Shown here in pieces: positions 43,288-51,935 of a stretch of DNA of 64,000 nt. The position numbers and the translations under genes were made by a program. How positions within the stretch are numbered: position 1 is the first letter of the stretch; each line of letters starts with the position of its first letter. This DNA is from CAZVON01 sp964628435 (GTDB lineage Bacteria; Patescibacteriota; Microgenomatia; Levybacterales; UBA12049): the NCBI GenBank assembly GCA_964628435.1, contig CAZVON010000001.1, positions 41,558 through 105,557 of the forward strand, written 5' to 3'. The notes beneath the pieces were generated by a model. It had not been told where the DNA came from. It made no database searches and saw nothing but the letters and a program-made list of their open reading frames with translations.

Positions 43288-44487
43288 TTATACAACACCA
43301 AGTTGTTTACCAACCTTTTCGAATGCGGATATGGCAATATCCATATCTTTTATTTCATGGGCTGCGGAAGGAATTACCCGAATTCTGGCAGCTCCTTTGG
43401 GTACCATTGGAAATCTAATTGGTGTTGCAAAGACCCCAAGCTCTAGTAGTTTTGCGCTAAAAATTACAGCAATTTCTTCGTCTTTTAACATAATGGGAGT
43501 AATCGGTGTTTCACTTTTACCACAATTAAACCCAAGTTTGGTCAAATTTTCTTTCAGGTATTTTGTGTTATCCCACAGTTTTTGTACTCGCTGATCTGAT
43601 TCTTCAAGCGCTTTAACTACCTCTAAGATGGCCGCAGTATCGGGAATAGTTAAGGTATTTGAAAAAAGAAATTGTCTGGCTTTTTGCTTATAGTAATCAA
43701 TGAGTACTTTTTTCCCGGTTATAAAACCACCCATAACACTAAACGCTTTAGAGAGGGTACCAACTTCAATATCAATCTTTCCATGAAGACCAAAGTGATC
43801 AACAATGCCTCTTCCTCCCTTTCCTAAGACTCCTTCTCCATGAGCATCATCTACCATAGTTAACACTCCATACTTTTCTGCAAGCTCTACAATACTTGAG
43901 AGAGGCGCTAAGTCTCCATCCATAGAAAATACTCCATCGGTGACAATTAGTATTGTCGGAAATTCTACAGATGATTTAGGCTTCTTTGCTAGGTCTGTTG
44001 CGATTCGCAATTTTTCTTCTAGATCCACAACGTCTCTATGTTTATAGATAAACTTATTTTTTACCTGCGACAAGCGAATAGCATCAATAATAGACGCATG
44101 GTTTAGTTCATCCGAAATCACAATATCTTCTTTATCTAAAAGGGTCTGGATAGCAGCGCAATTTGCCATGTATCCACCTGTTAGTACAATGGCTGCTTCT
44201 GTGTGCTTAAAACGTGCCAGTGCTTCTTCTAGTTGAATATGCAGGATATGGGTACCAGCAAGAGTCCGATAACCAGTACCAATCCCATATTGGTCGACTG
44301 CTTTTTTCACTGCTTTTTTAATTCGCTCGTCACTGGCAAATCCTAAATAATGGCTTGAGCATAAGTTTAGTTGTTTTCTTCCGTTGATGGTAAGATACGC
44401 TCCTTGCGCAGACTCAACCACTACCGGTGCTTTTCCTGTTTTGACTGTTTCCTCTAGCTTTTTATACAACGCAGTCTTATTACTCAT
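43288..44487 (-). CDS. kbl: Glycine C-acetyltransferase (2-amino-3-ketobutyrate CoA ligase)
   Basis: The 399-aa alpha-oxoamine synthase has the PLP-binding Lys in [27 protein letters not shown] and [15 protein letters not shown]. The family also includes BioF and SPT, but the neighbouring threonine dehydrogenase gene (3 nt away) points to KBL: 2-amino-3-ketobutyrate + CoA to glycine + acetyl-CoA. Confidence 0.92.
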   Translation of the reverse strand: MSNKTALYKKLEETVKTGKAPVVVESAQGAYLTINGRKQLNLCSSHYLGFASDERIKKAVKKAVDQYGIGTGYRTLAGTHILHIQLEEALARFKHTEAAIVLTGGYMANCAAIQTLLDKEDIVISDELNHASIIDAIRLSQVKNKFIYKHRDVVDLEEKLRIATDLAKKPKSSVEFPTILIVTDGVFSMDGDLAPLSSIVELAEKYGVLTMVDDAHGEGVLGKGGRGIVDHFGLHGKIDIEVGTLSKAFSVMGGFITGKKVLIDYYKQKARQFLFSNTLTIPDTAAILEVVKALEESDQRVQKLWDNTKYLKENLTKLGFNCGKSETPITPIMLKDEEIAVIFSAKLLELGVFATPIRFPMVPKGAARIRVIPSAAHEIKDMDIAISAFEKVGKQLGVV

Positions 44488-44490
44488 GCG

Positions 44491-45507
44491 TTATGTAGTT
44501 AATACTACTTTACCGCATTCACCAGATTTCATAACTTTCATTGCCTCCTCAAATTCAAAAAGTTGAAAGCGATGGGTAATAATTTTTAAAAGATCTACTT
44601 TCCCAGATACCAACAGATCTGTTGTGTCTTTCCAGGTATCCCAAATCATTCTGCCAAAAACAGATTCAATCGATAATTCTTTATTGATCATATACTTTCC
44701 CCAATCTATGGAAATATTCTCTTTTGGAATACCAAACGCAATAATTTTTCCGGCAATGCGAGCCGCATCAAGTGCTACTTCAATTCCTATTCTATTTCCA
44801 CTCATCTCAAGTACCGCGTCAAATGTACCGTATTCGTGAGGATCTAAATGTTCAACTGTGCGATCAAACCCTACCTTCAAAGCTAACTTTCGTCTATATT
44901 CTCGCCTATTCACTCCAACAACTTCTTTTGCGCCATATGCGTGTGCTACCATGCCTGCACAAAGACCAGTAGGGCCGAGACCCATCACTAACACTCTTTT
45001 CCCTTTGACTTGTGCTTTTGTCACAACATTAACGGCATTTCCTAAGGGCTCTTGAACACTCATTGCTTCAGTGGGAATCGACGGATCATTTTTCCAGGTT
45101 GTTCTTAGGGGGATAGTAGCATACTCAGCAAACGAACCGTTTCGTCCAATACCAAAAAGCCTCATATTTTCACAAATATGATAATTTTTAATTTCACATT
45201 GATAACAATTTAAACAAAAAATGTGTGTTTCTGAAGAGACTAAATCTCCGACTTTTAATTCTGTTTTTTCGTCTGAATTAATTTTAATCACTTTTCCCAC
45301 CATCTCGTGTCCAATAATTTGAGGTGGTTTTATGTGTGATGCAACCCATGGAATCCAATCATAAATACCAATGTCGGTTCCGCAGATAGAAGCATGAACA
45401 ACTTGCACAAGAACTTCATCTTTCTGAGGAAATGGAACAGAAACCTTTTTAATTACCACTCCTGGTTCTGGTTTCTCTTTAACAACAGCAAGCATTTGAT
45501 GAGCCAT
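44491..45507 (-). CDS. tdh: L-threonine 3-dehydrogenase
   Basis: The 338-aa zinc-dependent MDR protein has CGTDIGIYDW (catalytic Zn Cys), GHEMVGKV, the structural Zn cluster HIFCLNCYQCEIKNYHICEN (four Cys), and the NAD motif VMGLGPTGLCAG. With kbl it converts threonine to glycine and acetyl-CoA in two steps. Confidence 0.93.
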   Translation of the reverse strand: MAHQMLAVVKEKPEPGVVIKKVSVPFPQKDEVLVQVVHASICGTDIGIYDWIPWVASHIKPPQIIGHEMVGKVIKINSDEKTELKVGDLVSSETHIFCLNCYQCEIKNYHICENMRLFGIGRNGSFAEYATIPLRTTWKNDPSIPTEAMSVQEPLGNAVNVVTKAQVKGKRVLVMGLGPTGLCAGMVAHAYGAKEVVGVNRREYRRKLALKVGFDRTVEHLDPHEYGTFDAVLEMSGNRIGIEVALDAARIAGKIIAFGIPKENISIDWGKYMINKELSIESVFGRMIWDTWKDTTDLLVSGKVDLLKIITHRFQLFEFEEAMKVMKSGECGKVVLTT

Positions 45508-45537
45508 ATTAAATAGGTATTTTCTTAATGCGAAATC

Positions 45538-46011
45538 TTAATGAACAGTCACAATGGTATATCGAAGTTTTCCAGCTGGAGCTTCAACTTCTACCATCTC
45601 TCCAATTTGTTTTCCAATAAGAGCATGTCCCAAAGGAGACTGATGAGAAATTTTCTTCCGAGTCGGATCTGCTTCCCATTCTCCAACTACTGTATATTCC
45701 TCTTTTTTCCCGTTACGGTGAAGAATAACAGTAGACCCAAGCTTTACTAACTTTTTTCCACTCGGGGTGGTATCTTCCCGAATAAGAATTACTTGCTTAA
45801 GCAGTTCTTCCAATTCATCGATTCTTCCATCTATAAAAGCCAATTCTTCACGCGCAGCAGTATATTCTGCATTTTCGGAAAGATCCCCAAGGTTTCGCGC
45901 TTGTGTTACTCGTTCAAGAACCTCAGGTCGCTTTACTTTCGCTAATTCTTCGTACTCTTTTTTGAGTTGATCAATTCCTTCTTTTGTTAAGTAAATTTTC
46001 TTATTATTCAT
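45538..46011 (-). CDS. greA: Transcription elongation factor GreA
   Basis: The 157-aa protein has the N-terminal coiled coil (LTKEGIDQLKKEYEELAKVK, LGDLSENAEYTAAREELAF with the conserved acidic tip) and the C-terminal FKBP-like domain ending ISHQSPLGHALIGKQIGEMV. It stimulates transcript cleavage in backtracked RNA polymerase. A hairpin precedes the start codon. Confidence 0.95.
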   Translation of the reverse strand: MNNKKIYLTKEGIDQLKKEYEELAKVKRPEVLERVTQARNLGDLSENAEYTAAREELAFIDGRIDELEELLKQVILIREDTTPSGKKLVKLGSTVILHRNGKKEEYTVVGEWEADPTRKKISHQSPLGHALIGKQIGEMVEVEAPAGKLRYTIVTVH

Positions 46012-46029
46012 ACGACATTATTACACAAA

Positions 46030-46055
46030 ATCCCTCTACAAAAGTTTTGAGGGAT
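46030..46055 (-). terminator. Leader hairpin upstream of greA, possible attenuator
   Basis: Minus strand ATCCCTC, 12-nt loop, GAGGGAT, then TTTTGTGT: a 7-bp stem with a short U-rich tail in the greA 5' leader. Weak as a terminator. GreA leader hairpins with regulatory roles are known in other bacteria. Confidence 0.4.
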
Positions 46056-46088
46056 GGATAAAATTTACGCTTAAATAAGGCCGAATGC

Positions 46089-46117
46089 ATGGTATAGTAT
46101 ATTCATTATTTTGTCAA
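46089..46117 (-). promoter_or_regulatory. Promoter for greA
   Basis: Minus strand TTGACA (46117-46112, perfect -35). Candidate -10 hexamers are TATACC (15-bp spacer) or TACCAT (17-bp spacer). It lies about 80-100 bp upstream of the greA ATG. Confidence 0.5.
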
Positions 46118-46129
46118 TGACCTCTAGTA

Positions 46130-47131
46130 TTACCCCTGCATTTCAAAGCTAGAAACAATATTATAAGCTATTCTTTTATATTCCTCTGAAACTTCAATAA
46201 CAACCACTCCTTGGTACGGTTGACCATAAAAAACATGCGTTCCCAAAGGAGCAGCTAAAACAACCGGTAACACTACCAGATCTTCTTCTCCTTCAACTAA
46301 AATTATTGTTGTTTTTTTTTTTTTTTCTGCAAACACACGTTTTATCGCAGTCAATAGACTTGTATGGATCATACCTGGAGGATTTTGCACGTTGGCAACA
46401 AAATAATTTCTTTCAAAACCAAGTTCCGAAACGGAAAAAAACTTTTTTTTCCTGCTAACCATAAAATCAACAACTGCTATCTGCGGTTGTTGGTCAATGG
46501 CATTAAAAAATCGAGTCACTTCATCTCCAACAGTAACAGTTAGGGACTTTCCCATATACGCGTGCATCTGATCTGATGGATGCACAATGAGTTCCCCAAA
46601 AGGCTTTTTAAGGCTGGATCGTAATTTTTGTGGTAAAACCATTGTCTGTGATACCCAATCAGGACTGATCCATGGTATGCCTTCTCTATTAATTATGCCT
46701 TTTCGTACTCGTGAAGATGAAATAACCTGATCGTCAACCCCTTTATAAAGAGGATACATAATTACTTTTAATTTTTCTTTATTCTCTTGTTCTCTTTTTG
46801 TGTTGATTTGATCAGATCCTGTTATTGAATCTTGAGTAACGACGATCGCATCGATTCGATACAACTCCCATTTTGGAGGAATATAAACAGAGTTTAACGG
46901 CTCAATTTCAACTGAATCCAGCTTATCTCTTATTTTTAGAAATTCTTCTACAGAGTTCTTGCGTTCTTGAAAAGTTTGGAGAGAATCTACGTTCTTTTTT
47001 TGTTGAGTAAACCTATCTGACGTAATACCAATTAATATTTTTTCGCCTTGACTTAACACGAATTCTAAAAAATGTTCATGTCCTTTATGGAAATGGTCGA
47101 ATGTACCACCGCAGACAACAGTATTAAACAT
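46130..47131 (-). CDS. Archaeal-type PPAT fused to GTP-dependent dephospho-CoA kinase (DUF359)
   Basis: The 333-aa protein has an N-terminal nucleotidyltransferase domain (VVCGGTFDHFHKGHEHFLEF, the HxGH motif of cytidylyltransferase-like PPAT; about 1-150). The C-terminal domain (about 160-330) begins FGELIVHPSDQMHAYMGKSL and contains VVDFMVSRKK, NPPGMIHTSL and VEGEEDLVVLPVVLAAPLGT, the DUF359 family of archaeal GTP-dependent dephospho-CoA kinases. Together they would catalyse the last two steps of CoA synthesis. Overlaps the next gene by 8 nt. Confidence 0.85.
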   Translation of the reverse strand: MFNTVVCGGTFDHFHKGHEHFLEFVLSQGEKILIGITSDRFTQQKKNVDSLQTFQERKNSVEEFLKIRDKLDSVEIEPLNSVYIPPKWELYRIDAIVVTQDSITGSDQINTKREQENKEKLKVIMYPLYKGVDDQVISSSRVRKGIINREGIPWISPDWVSQTMVLPQKLRSSLKKPFGELIVHPSDQMHAYMGKSLTVTVGDEVTRFFNAIDQQPQIAVVDFMVSRKKKFFSVSELGFERNYFVANVQNPPGMIHTSLLTAIKRVFAEKKKKTTIILVEGEEDLVVLPVVLAAPLGTHVFYGQPYQGVVVIEVSEEYKRIAYNIVSSFEMQG

Positions 47132-48002
47132 ATCTTTTTAGCCTTTTATTATAATCTATACGTATTTTATTACGGTAATCATTCGGATGAAAAGCTACCA
47201 AGTGATCAGTTATTGTTTCTGTTGTTTTTCTCCTATTAATAGGTATCATTTGTATTGCTTGTGCTAGTTTGTTTAAAAAATATACCAAGTAACCATATTG
47301 ATTCGTTTCACTATAAAACTGAATATACTTTTTTTTATCTAAAAAAGCGTTGGGTAAATAGTCAAGTACCCATTTGTTGCTTTCTAAAAATCTCCTGTAT
47401 GTATTTTTTCTTTCAAATAGAACTTTTAACTGTACAATCTCGTGCGCTGTATAAAGATCTTGTCTGTCCTTTGGCAATTGCAGTGAATTTTCATCAATAA
47501 ACATATTAAGGCAAATTTTGTCTTTTGTATCTATAGCCTTAAATGACCGACGATTCCTGGTATAGCTCAGCACGAAAAGAAGAAGTAAACGTGTAATCCA
47601 AATACTGTGTTTTTTTGTAATAATAAAAAAATCAATATCATCTTTGTCGTCTGCATTATTCATTGCCAACCCACCACTAACTCCTAGTAACACAATAGAA
47701 GGTATCCATTGACAAAAAGTGGCAATTTTTGTTGCTAAAAACAGTTTTTTCTTGCTATAAAAGTGTTTCTTTATCCTTTTGCTAATAATATGCGCTCTTG
47801 TTCTAAAACAATAAAACCTTTTTTCATAATAAGCTACCGATTGAGAAAGTTTTTGTAGAGATTTTTCAAAGCAGGCTTTATCTACTTGTTCATCTGGAGA
47901 ATTTTTTATTAAGAATCTCCACAGTTCTTCTTTGGTTAATGGATATTCAAAAATATCACTATAACACAAACTTCGAATTATCTGTCTCTCACTATTGCCC
48001 AT
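47124..48002 (-). CDS. Nucleotidyltransferase-fold protein, unknown substrate
   Basis: The ATG at 48002 (MGNSERQIIRSLCYSDIFEY) overlaps the end of the solute-binding gene. About 292 aa with a helical N-terminal domain, then LLGVSGGLAMNNADDKDDID followed by FFIITK, a GG...DxD NTase-like active site, and a helical C-terminal domain with basic patches. Next to the PPAT/DUF359 fusion (8-nt overlap), so it may act on the same cofactor or on tRNA. No assignable function. Confidence 0.65.
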   Translation of the reverse strand: MGNSERQIIRSLCYSDIFEYPLTKEELWRFLIKNSPDEQVDKACFEKSLQKLSQSVAYYEKRFYCFRTRAHIISKRIKKHFYSKKKLFLATKIATFCQWIPSIVLLGVSGGLAMNNADDKDDIDFFIITKKHSIWITRLLLLFVLSYTRNRRSFKAIDTKDKICLNMFIDENSLQLPKDRQDLYTAHEIVQLKVLFERKNTYRRFLESNKWVLDYLPNAFLDKKKYIQFYSETNQYGYLVYFLNKLAQAIQMIPINRRKTTETITDHLVAFHPNDYRNKIRIDYNKRLKRYV

Positions 48003-49461
48003 ACTGATTGAGAATCTGGGCAATACCCTGCGCTAGCGTCTCAACAGCAGTATCTGAAGAAGTATTGATAAGAATAGAACGTACCGCATTACCAAGATAG
48101 CCGTTTGCTTTTGTATTTAATCCGTTATCGTAAGTATCGCTTACAAAATAAGATGAAACAGCCTCTGGTGCTTGGCGTACAAATGGATATATATATGCAT
48201 TTTCTTTTAGTGAATCTGCCAGATCTATTCTGGCGTATGGTTCACCAAACAATCTTGTTTTTGATTGATCTGAGAACAATTTTTGTACAGTCTCTTTCTT
48301 TGTAAGAAACTGTAAAAATTCAAGAGCTGCTTTTTGATGTTTGCTTTTTGCAGATACTCCTTCCACCCAATAACTTGCAATAGTCAGATTCCTACCGGGT
48401 AAATGTGGTACAGGGTATACTTGAAACGCAAGATTTGAATTTATGGATTTTATAGTAAAAATATCCCAAGAATACCCAAAATACATTGCCAAGTTTCCTT
48501 TTGCAAAGGCAAGAATAGAAGGATCAAGAGTACTATCCCAGACATTCGCTTCATCTTTTGCAAAAGAAGTATAAAAGGTTAATGCAACACTCGCATTTTT
48601 TGCGGTAGATTGAATATTCTTAAAGTCAACGCCATTTTGAACAAACAGTAAAGAAATGATATCAGGCGCATGGGTTACATTATCGTAGACTCCCATTGCA
48701 AGACCAGCTGTTTTAATTTTGCCAGACTCATCTTTTACGGTTAACTTTCGGGAAACATTATTTATTTCTTCCCATGTTTTTGGCACTTCCATGCCAGATG
48801 ATTTAAAAATATCTGTATTAATAAATAGTGCTAAAACATCAATCTCAAGAGGAATTCCATAAATAGCTCCATTTTTAACTACATCGTTTCTAATGACTGG
48901 ATAATAGTTTTTTTGAAATTCTTCCTTTTGAATTACTTCATTGGGAAGCGGAACAAGAATACTTGAAAGCATAGGAAGCCACGTGTTGTGGTAACGGAAG
49001 ATATCCGGTCCAGTCCCGTTTTGTATACGTGTCTGTAGTCTCTCGCGGTAGTCTTTAACATCCTGTTTTTGATAGTTAATCTTAATTTTAGGGTGTTGCC
49101 GCTCAAAATCAGTAATCACCGTATTTACTATTGCTTCACTTTCAAATAGTCCCCAATATGTTAACGTCACTTCTTCATCTATAGTTGGCTGAAAACGAGG
49201 AAGAATAAAACGGAAAACTCCAAGGACTACTGCGATAATAACAACGACCACACCAATAGCTTTTATGACCGTAAACAAAGAAAATGGCAACGAAGAAGTT
49301 TCTGCGGGCGGCGGAGGAATTGTAGGTTGAGATGGTGCATTTGGCACTGGATTGTTGTTTACTTCCCTGGGTTGCGAAAATTCACCAGCAGGAATTACCC
49401 TAGACTGACTCCACGATTCGGGCTGTGAGTGATTACTGGTAAAAATAGCATTTTCGTCCAT
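47992..49461 (-). CDS. Membrane-anchored extracellular solute-binding protein (SBP family 1)
   Basis: The 489-aa protein has an N-terminal cytosolic Pro/Ser/Asn-rich tail of about 60 residues, a TM (about 63-86, VIKAIGVVVVIIAVVLGVFR), then a sugar-type SBP: LTYWGLFESEAIVNTVITDF, GTGPDIFRYHNTWL, YGIPLEIDVLALFINTDIFK. It is anchored by a TM rather than a lipid Cys. No permease or ATPase genes adjoin, so its partner transporter is elsewhere or it acts in sensing. Confidence 0.88.
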   Translation of the reverse strand: MDENAIFTSNHSQPESWSQSRVIPAGEFSQPREVNNNPVPNAPSQPTIPPPPAETSSLPFSLFTVIKAIGVVVVIIAVVLGVFRFILPRFQPTIDEEVTLTYWGLFESEAIVNTVITDFERQHPKIKINYQKQDVKDYRERLQTRIQNGTGPDIFRYHNTWLPMLSSILVPLPNEVIQKEEFQKNYYPVIRNDVVKNGAIYGIPLEIDVLALFINTDIFKSSGMEVPKTWEEINNVSRKLTVKDESGKIKTAGLAMGVYDNVTHAPDIISLLFVQNGVDFKNIQSTAKNASVALTFYTSFAKDEANVWDSTLDPSILAFAKGNLAMYFGYSWDIFTIKSINSNLAFQVYPVPHLPGRNLTIASYWVEGVSAKSKHQKAALEFLQFLTKKETVQKLFSDQSKTRLFGEPYARIDLADSLKENAYIYPFVRQAPEAVSSYFVSDTYDNGLNTKANGYLGNAVRSILINTSSDTAVETLAQGIAQILNQYGQ

Positions 49462-49501
49462 ACTTCTTTTTATAGTATAATACCTGCTGCAACCCTAATC
49501 A

Positions 49502-50923
49502 ATGAATATTCTCAATTCTAAAAAAATGAATCATTATGTCTTTGCTATATTTCATACTTTTTTCTGGTTTGCTGTTGGCGCCACCTTTGGTCTTTTTCTG
49601 TTTATAAGTTTTGTATTTATTTATTTCCAAACAACATATACCAATGACGTTTACCCGAATATTTTTATAGAGGATGTTAACTTTGGAGGAAAATCAAAGG
49701 AAGAAGTAGCAGCGTACTTCCAGGACAAAAACCAACAAATTGCCCAAACAAAACTTGTTTTTACAAAAAATGATAATAATCTCATAGTTAACGCAGAACA
49801 ACTCAATTTTGGTTATAATGCTTCCCTTCTTGCAGATCAAGCGTATAGTATTGGACGATCAGATGATATTGTTTCTAATATCAGTATGGTGTTTCAAGCG
49901 TATATTTATGGTATTTTTCTTCCTCCATCGTACCACTTTTCTTACTCAAAATTAGAAAATCTGCTTTCTCCTTTAACTGATTCCATGAAAGTAGAACCGG
50001 TTGACGCCTTGTTTAGTTTCCAAAATGGCAAAGTATCTGCCTTCCGTCTTTCCAGTGAAGGTCAAGAGGCTAATCTTAATCAATTACAAAACGCTATTCT
50101 TACAAAAATTCCCTACATTCTTTCTTCACATTCACCAGAAATAACATTTGAAATTCCTATTAAAATTTTAAAACCACAGGTTACTACTGATCAAGCCAAT
50201 AATTTAGGGATTCGCGAACTAATCGGAACTGGAACATCTATATTTAAAGGATCTATAGAAAATAGAAGGTATAATATTTCTCTTGCTGCAGAAAGAGTAA
50301 ATGGTATTCTGGTTGCACCAAATGAAACTTTCTCTTTTAATAAAGCGCTGGGAGACGTTTCAACCTTCACTGGATTCAAACAAGCATACGTAATTCAAAA
50401 TGGACATACGGTTCTTGGTGATGGAGGAGGAGTCTGTCAAGTATCAACAACTTTCTTTCGAGCACTCTTAAGTGCTGGCCTTCCTATTACAGAACGAAAT
50501 CCGCATGCGTACCGAGTAGGTTACTATGAACAAGATTCTCCACCAGGATTTGACGCGACAATATATGTACCTAATATTGATTTAAAGTTTAGAAACGATA
50601 CTGGTAACCATATTCTCATCCAAAGCTATATTGATCCGATTAATATGAAACTAACGTATATGCTCTATGGAACAAAAGACGAACGACAAGTAGAAATAAG
50701 TCAACCAACTATAACTGGCCAAGTTCCAGCTCCTGAACCAGCATATCAAGATGACCCAACTCTTGCGAAAGGAACTGTAAAACAAATTGACTTTGCAGCA
50801 TCTGGGGCTAAAGTTTCTTTTACAAGAAGTGTAAAAATAAATGGAAAAGTAATTATCTCTGAAACATTTGTTTCAAACTATCGTCCATGGCAAGCCGTAT
50901 ACGCACGAGGAACCAAGGAATAA
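49502..50923 (+). CDS. VanW-family protein
   Basis: The 473-aa protein has one N-terminal TM (about residues 15-43), a repeated peptidoglycan-binding-like region (FIEDVNFGGKSKEEVAAYFQ), and the VanW core FSFNKALGDVSTFTGFKQAY, GGGVCQVSTTFFRALLSAGL, ERNPHAYRV. Wall-linked; the molecular function of VanW proteins is not established. A TATAAT lies 19 nt upstream of the ATG. Confidence 0.9.
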   Translation: MNILNSKKMNHYVFAIFHTFFWFAVGATFGLFLFISFVFIYFQTTYTNDVYPNIFIEDVNFGGKSKEEVAAYFQDKNQQIAQTKLVFTKNDNNLIVNAEQLNFGYNASLLADQAYSIGRSDDIVSNISMVFQAYIYGIFLPPSYHFSYSKLENLLSPLTDSMKVEPVDALFSFQNGKVSAFRLSSEGQEANLNQLQNAILTKIPYILSSHSPEITFEIPIKILKPQVTTDQANNLGIRELIGTGTSIFKGSIENRRYNISLAAERVNGILVAPNETFSFNKALGDVSTFTGFKQAYVIQNGHTVLGDGGGVCQVSTTFFRALLSAGLPITERNPHAYRVGYYEQDSPPGFDATIYVPNIDLKFRNDTGNHILIQSYIDPINMKLTYMLYGTKDERQVEISQPTITGQVPAPEPAYQDDPTLAKGTVKQIDFAASGAKVSFTRSVKINGKVIISETFVSNYRPWQAVYARGTKE

Positions 50924-50934
50924 AACAATTGCTT

Positions 50935-50980
50935 CATTGTTCCATTGTTCTATTGTTGGCAACAATCCAGTGGAACAATG
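50935..50980. repeat. Nested inverted repeat between VanW and RfaE-like genes
   Basis: CATTGTTCCA (50935-50944) pairs with TGGAACAATG (50971-50980) and encloses a second palindrome TTGTTGGCAACAA (50953-50965). It would form a cruciform or an RNA hairpin. No T-run follows, so it is not a simple terminator. Confidence 0.7.
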
Positions 50981-50990
50981 TGGCAGTTTT

Positions 50991-51476
50991 ATGAATAAAA
51001 TAACAAATATTAAACAAGCAATATCTATCAGCAAACACTTAAGAAATGAAGATAAAACCATTGTCTTGGTAGGTGGATGTTTTGATATTATTCATAAAGG
51101 TCATATTATATTTTTAGAACACGCAAAAAAACAAGGAGATATACTTTTTGTATTACTAGAGAGTGATATGACAATTCGAAAACTAAAAGGATCTGGTCGT
51201 CCTGTTAATAATCAACAAGATCGAGCAACTGTTGTGAGTGCTCTTAAGTATGTTGATTATGTTATCTGTCTCCCCTCTCTATATACAAATGATAAGTATG
51301 ATCGTTTAATACAAAAAATAAAACCTCATATTATTGCCACAACAAAAAACGATCCACAAAGGTACCATAAAGAACGACAAGCAAAGCAAGTCCAAGCAAA
51401 AATAATTGATGTTACTGACCACATACCTAATCACTCAACAAGCAAAATAGCTTCTATTATTTTTCAAGATCTATAA
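50991..51476 (+). CDS. Cytidylyltransferase-like enzyme (RfaE domain II type)
   Basis: The ATG at 50991 (MNKITNIKQAISIS) is used because the longer frame overlaps VanW and the hairpin. About 161 aa with VLVGGCFDIIHKGHIIFLEH (HxGH motif), KLKGSGRPVNNQQDRATVVS and YVDYVICL, the wording of HldE/RfaE nucleotidyltransferase domains that make ADP-heptose-like sugars; glycerol-phosphate or FAD-type transferases are alternatives. Confidence 0.8.
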   Translation: MNKITNIKQAISISKHLRNEDKTIVLVGGCFDIIHKGHIIFLEHAKKQGDILFVLLESDMTIRKLKGSGRPVNNQQDRATVVSALKYVDYVICLPSLYTNDKYDRLIQKIKPHIIATTKNDPQRYHKERQAKQVQAKIIDVTDHIPNHSTSKIASIIFQDL

Positions 51477-51478
51477 TT

Positions 51479-51934
51479 ATGAAAAATATTTTTTTTCTTT
51501 TTGGTATATTAATTATTGTTATAGGAGCAGTGATTTTTTCGGATTCTATAACTTTTTCTTTTCGTAGAACACCTACGGTAACAACTAAAAACATGACATT
51601 TAAAGTCTCTCTAGCAAAAACTTCGCAAGAGAAACAAATCGGCTTATCAAAAGAAAATTCTCTTGCGCAAGATCAAGGAATGCTTTTTATATTTGAAAAA
51701 CCTGATTACTATTCATTTTGGATGAAAAATATGAAGTTTCCCTTAGATATCCTTTTTATTCGTGATAATACAGTTGTTACTATTTTTACTGATGTCCAGA
51801 CACCACTTCCTACTGATGAAACTCTCCCAGTTTATACTCCTGAAGAACCTGCAGATAAAGTCCTGGAAGTAAATGCAGGCAGTATTGAAAAGTATCATAT
51901 TAAAAAAGGAGATGAAGTTACCATTCTCCAATAA
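51479..51934 (+). CDS. DUF192 family exported protein
   Basis: The 151-aa protein has an N-terminal TM (IFFLFGILIIVIGAVIFS) and a DUF192 domain: EKQIGLSKENSL, GMLFIFEKPDYYSFWMKNMK, FPLDILFI, VLEVNAGSIEKYHIKKGDEV. Function of DUF192 is not established. It is 2 nt after the preceding gene and 1 nt before tsaD. Confidence 0.88.
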   Translation: MKNIFFLFGILIIVIGAVIFSDSITFSFRRTPTVTTKNMTFKVSLAKTSQEKQIGLSKENSLAQDQGMLFIFEKPDYYSFWMKNMKFPLDILFIRDNTVVTIFTDVQTPLPTDETLPVYTPEEPADKVLEVNAGSIEKYHIKKGDEVTILQ

Positions 51935-51935
51935 T

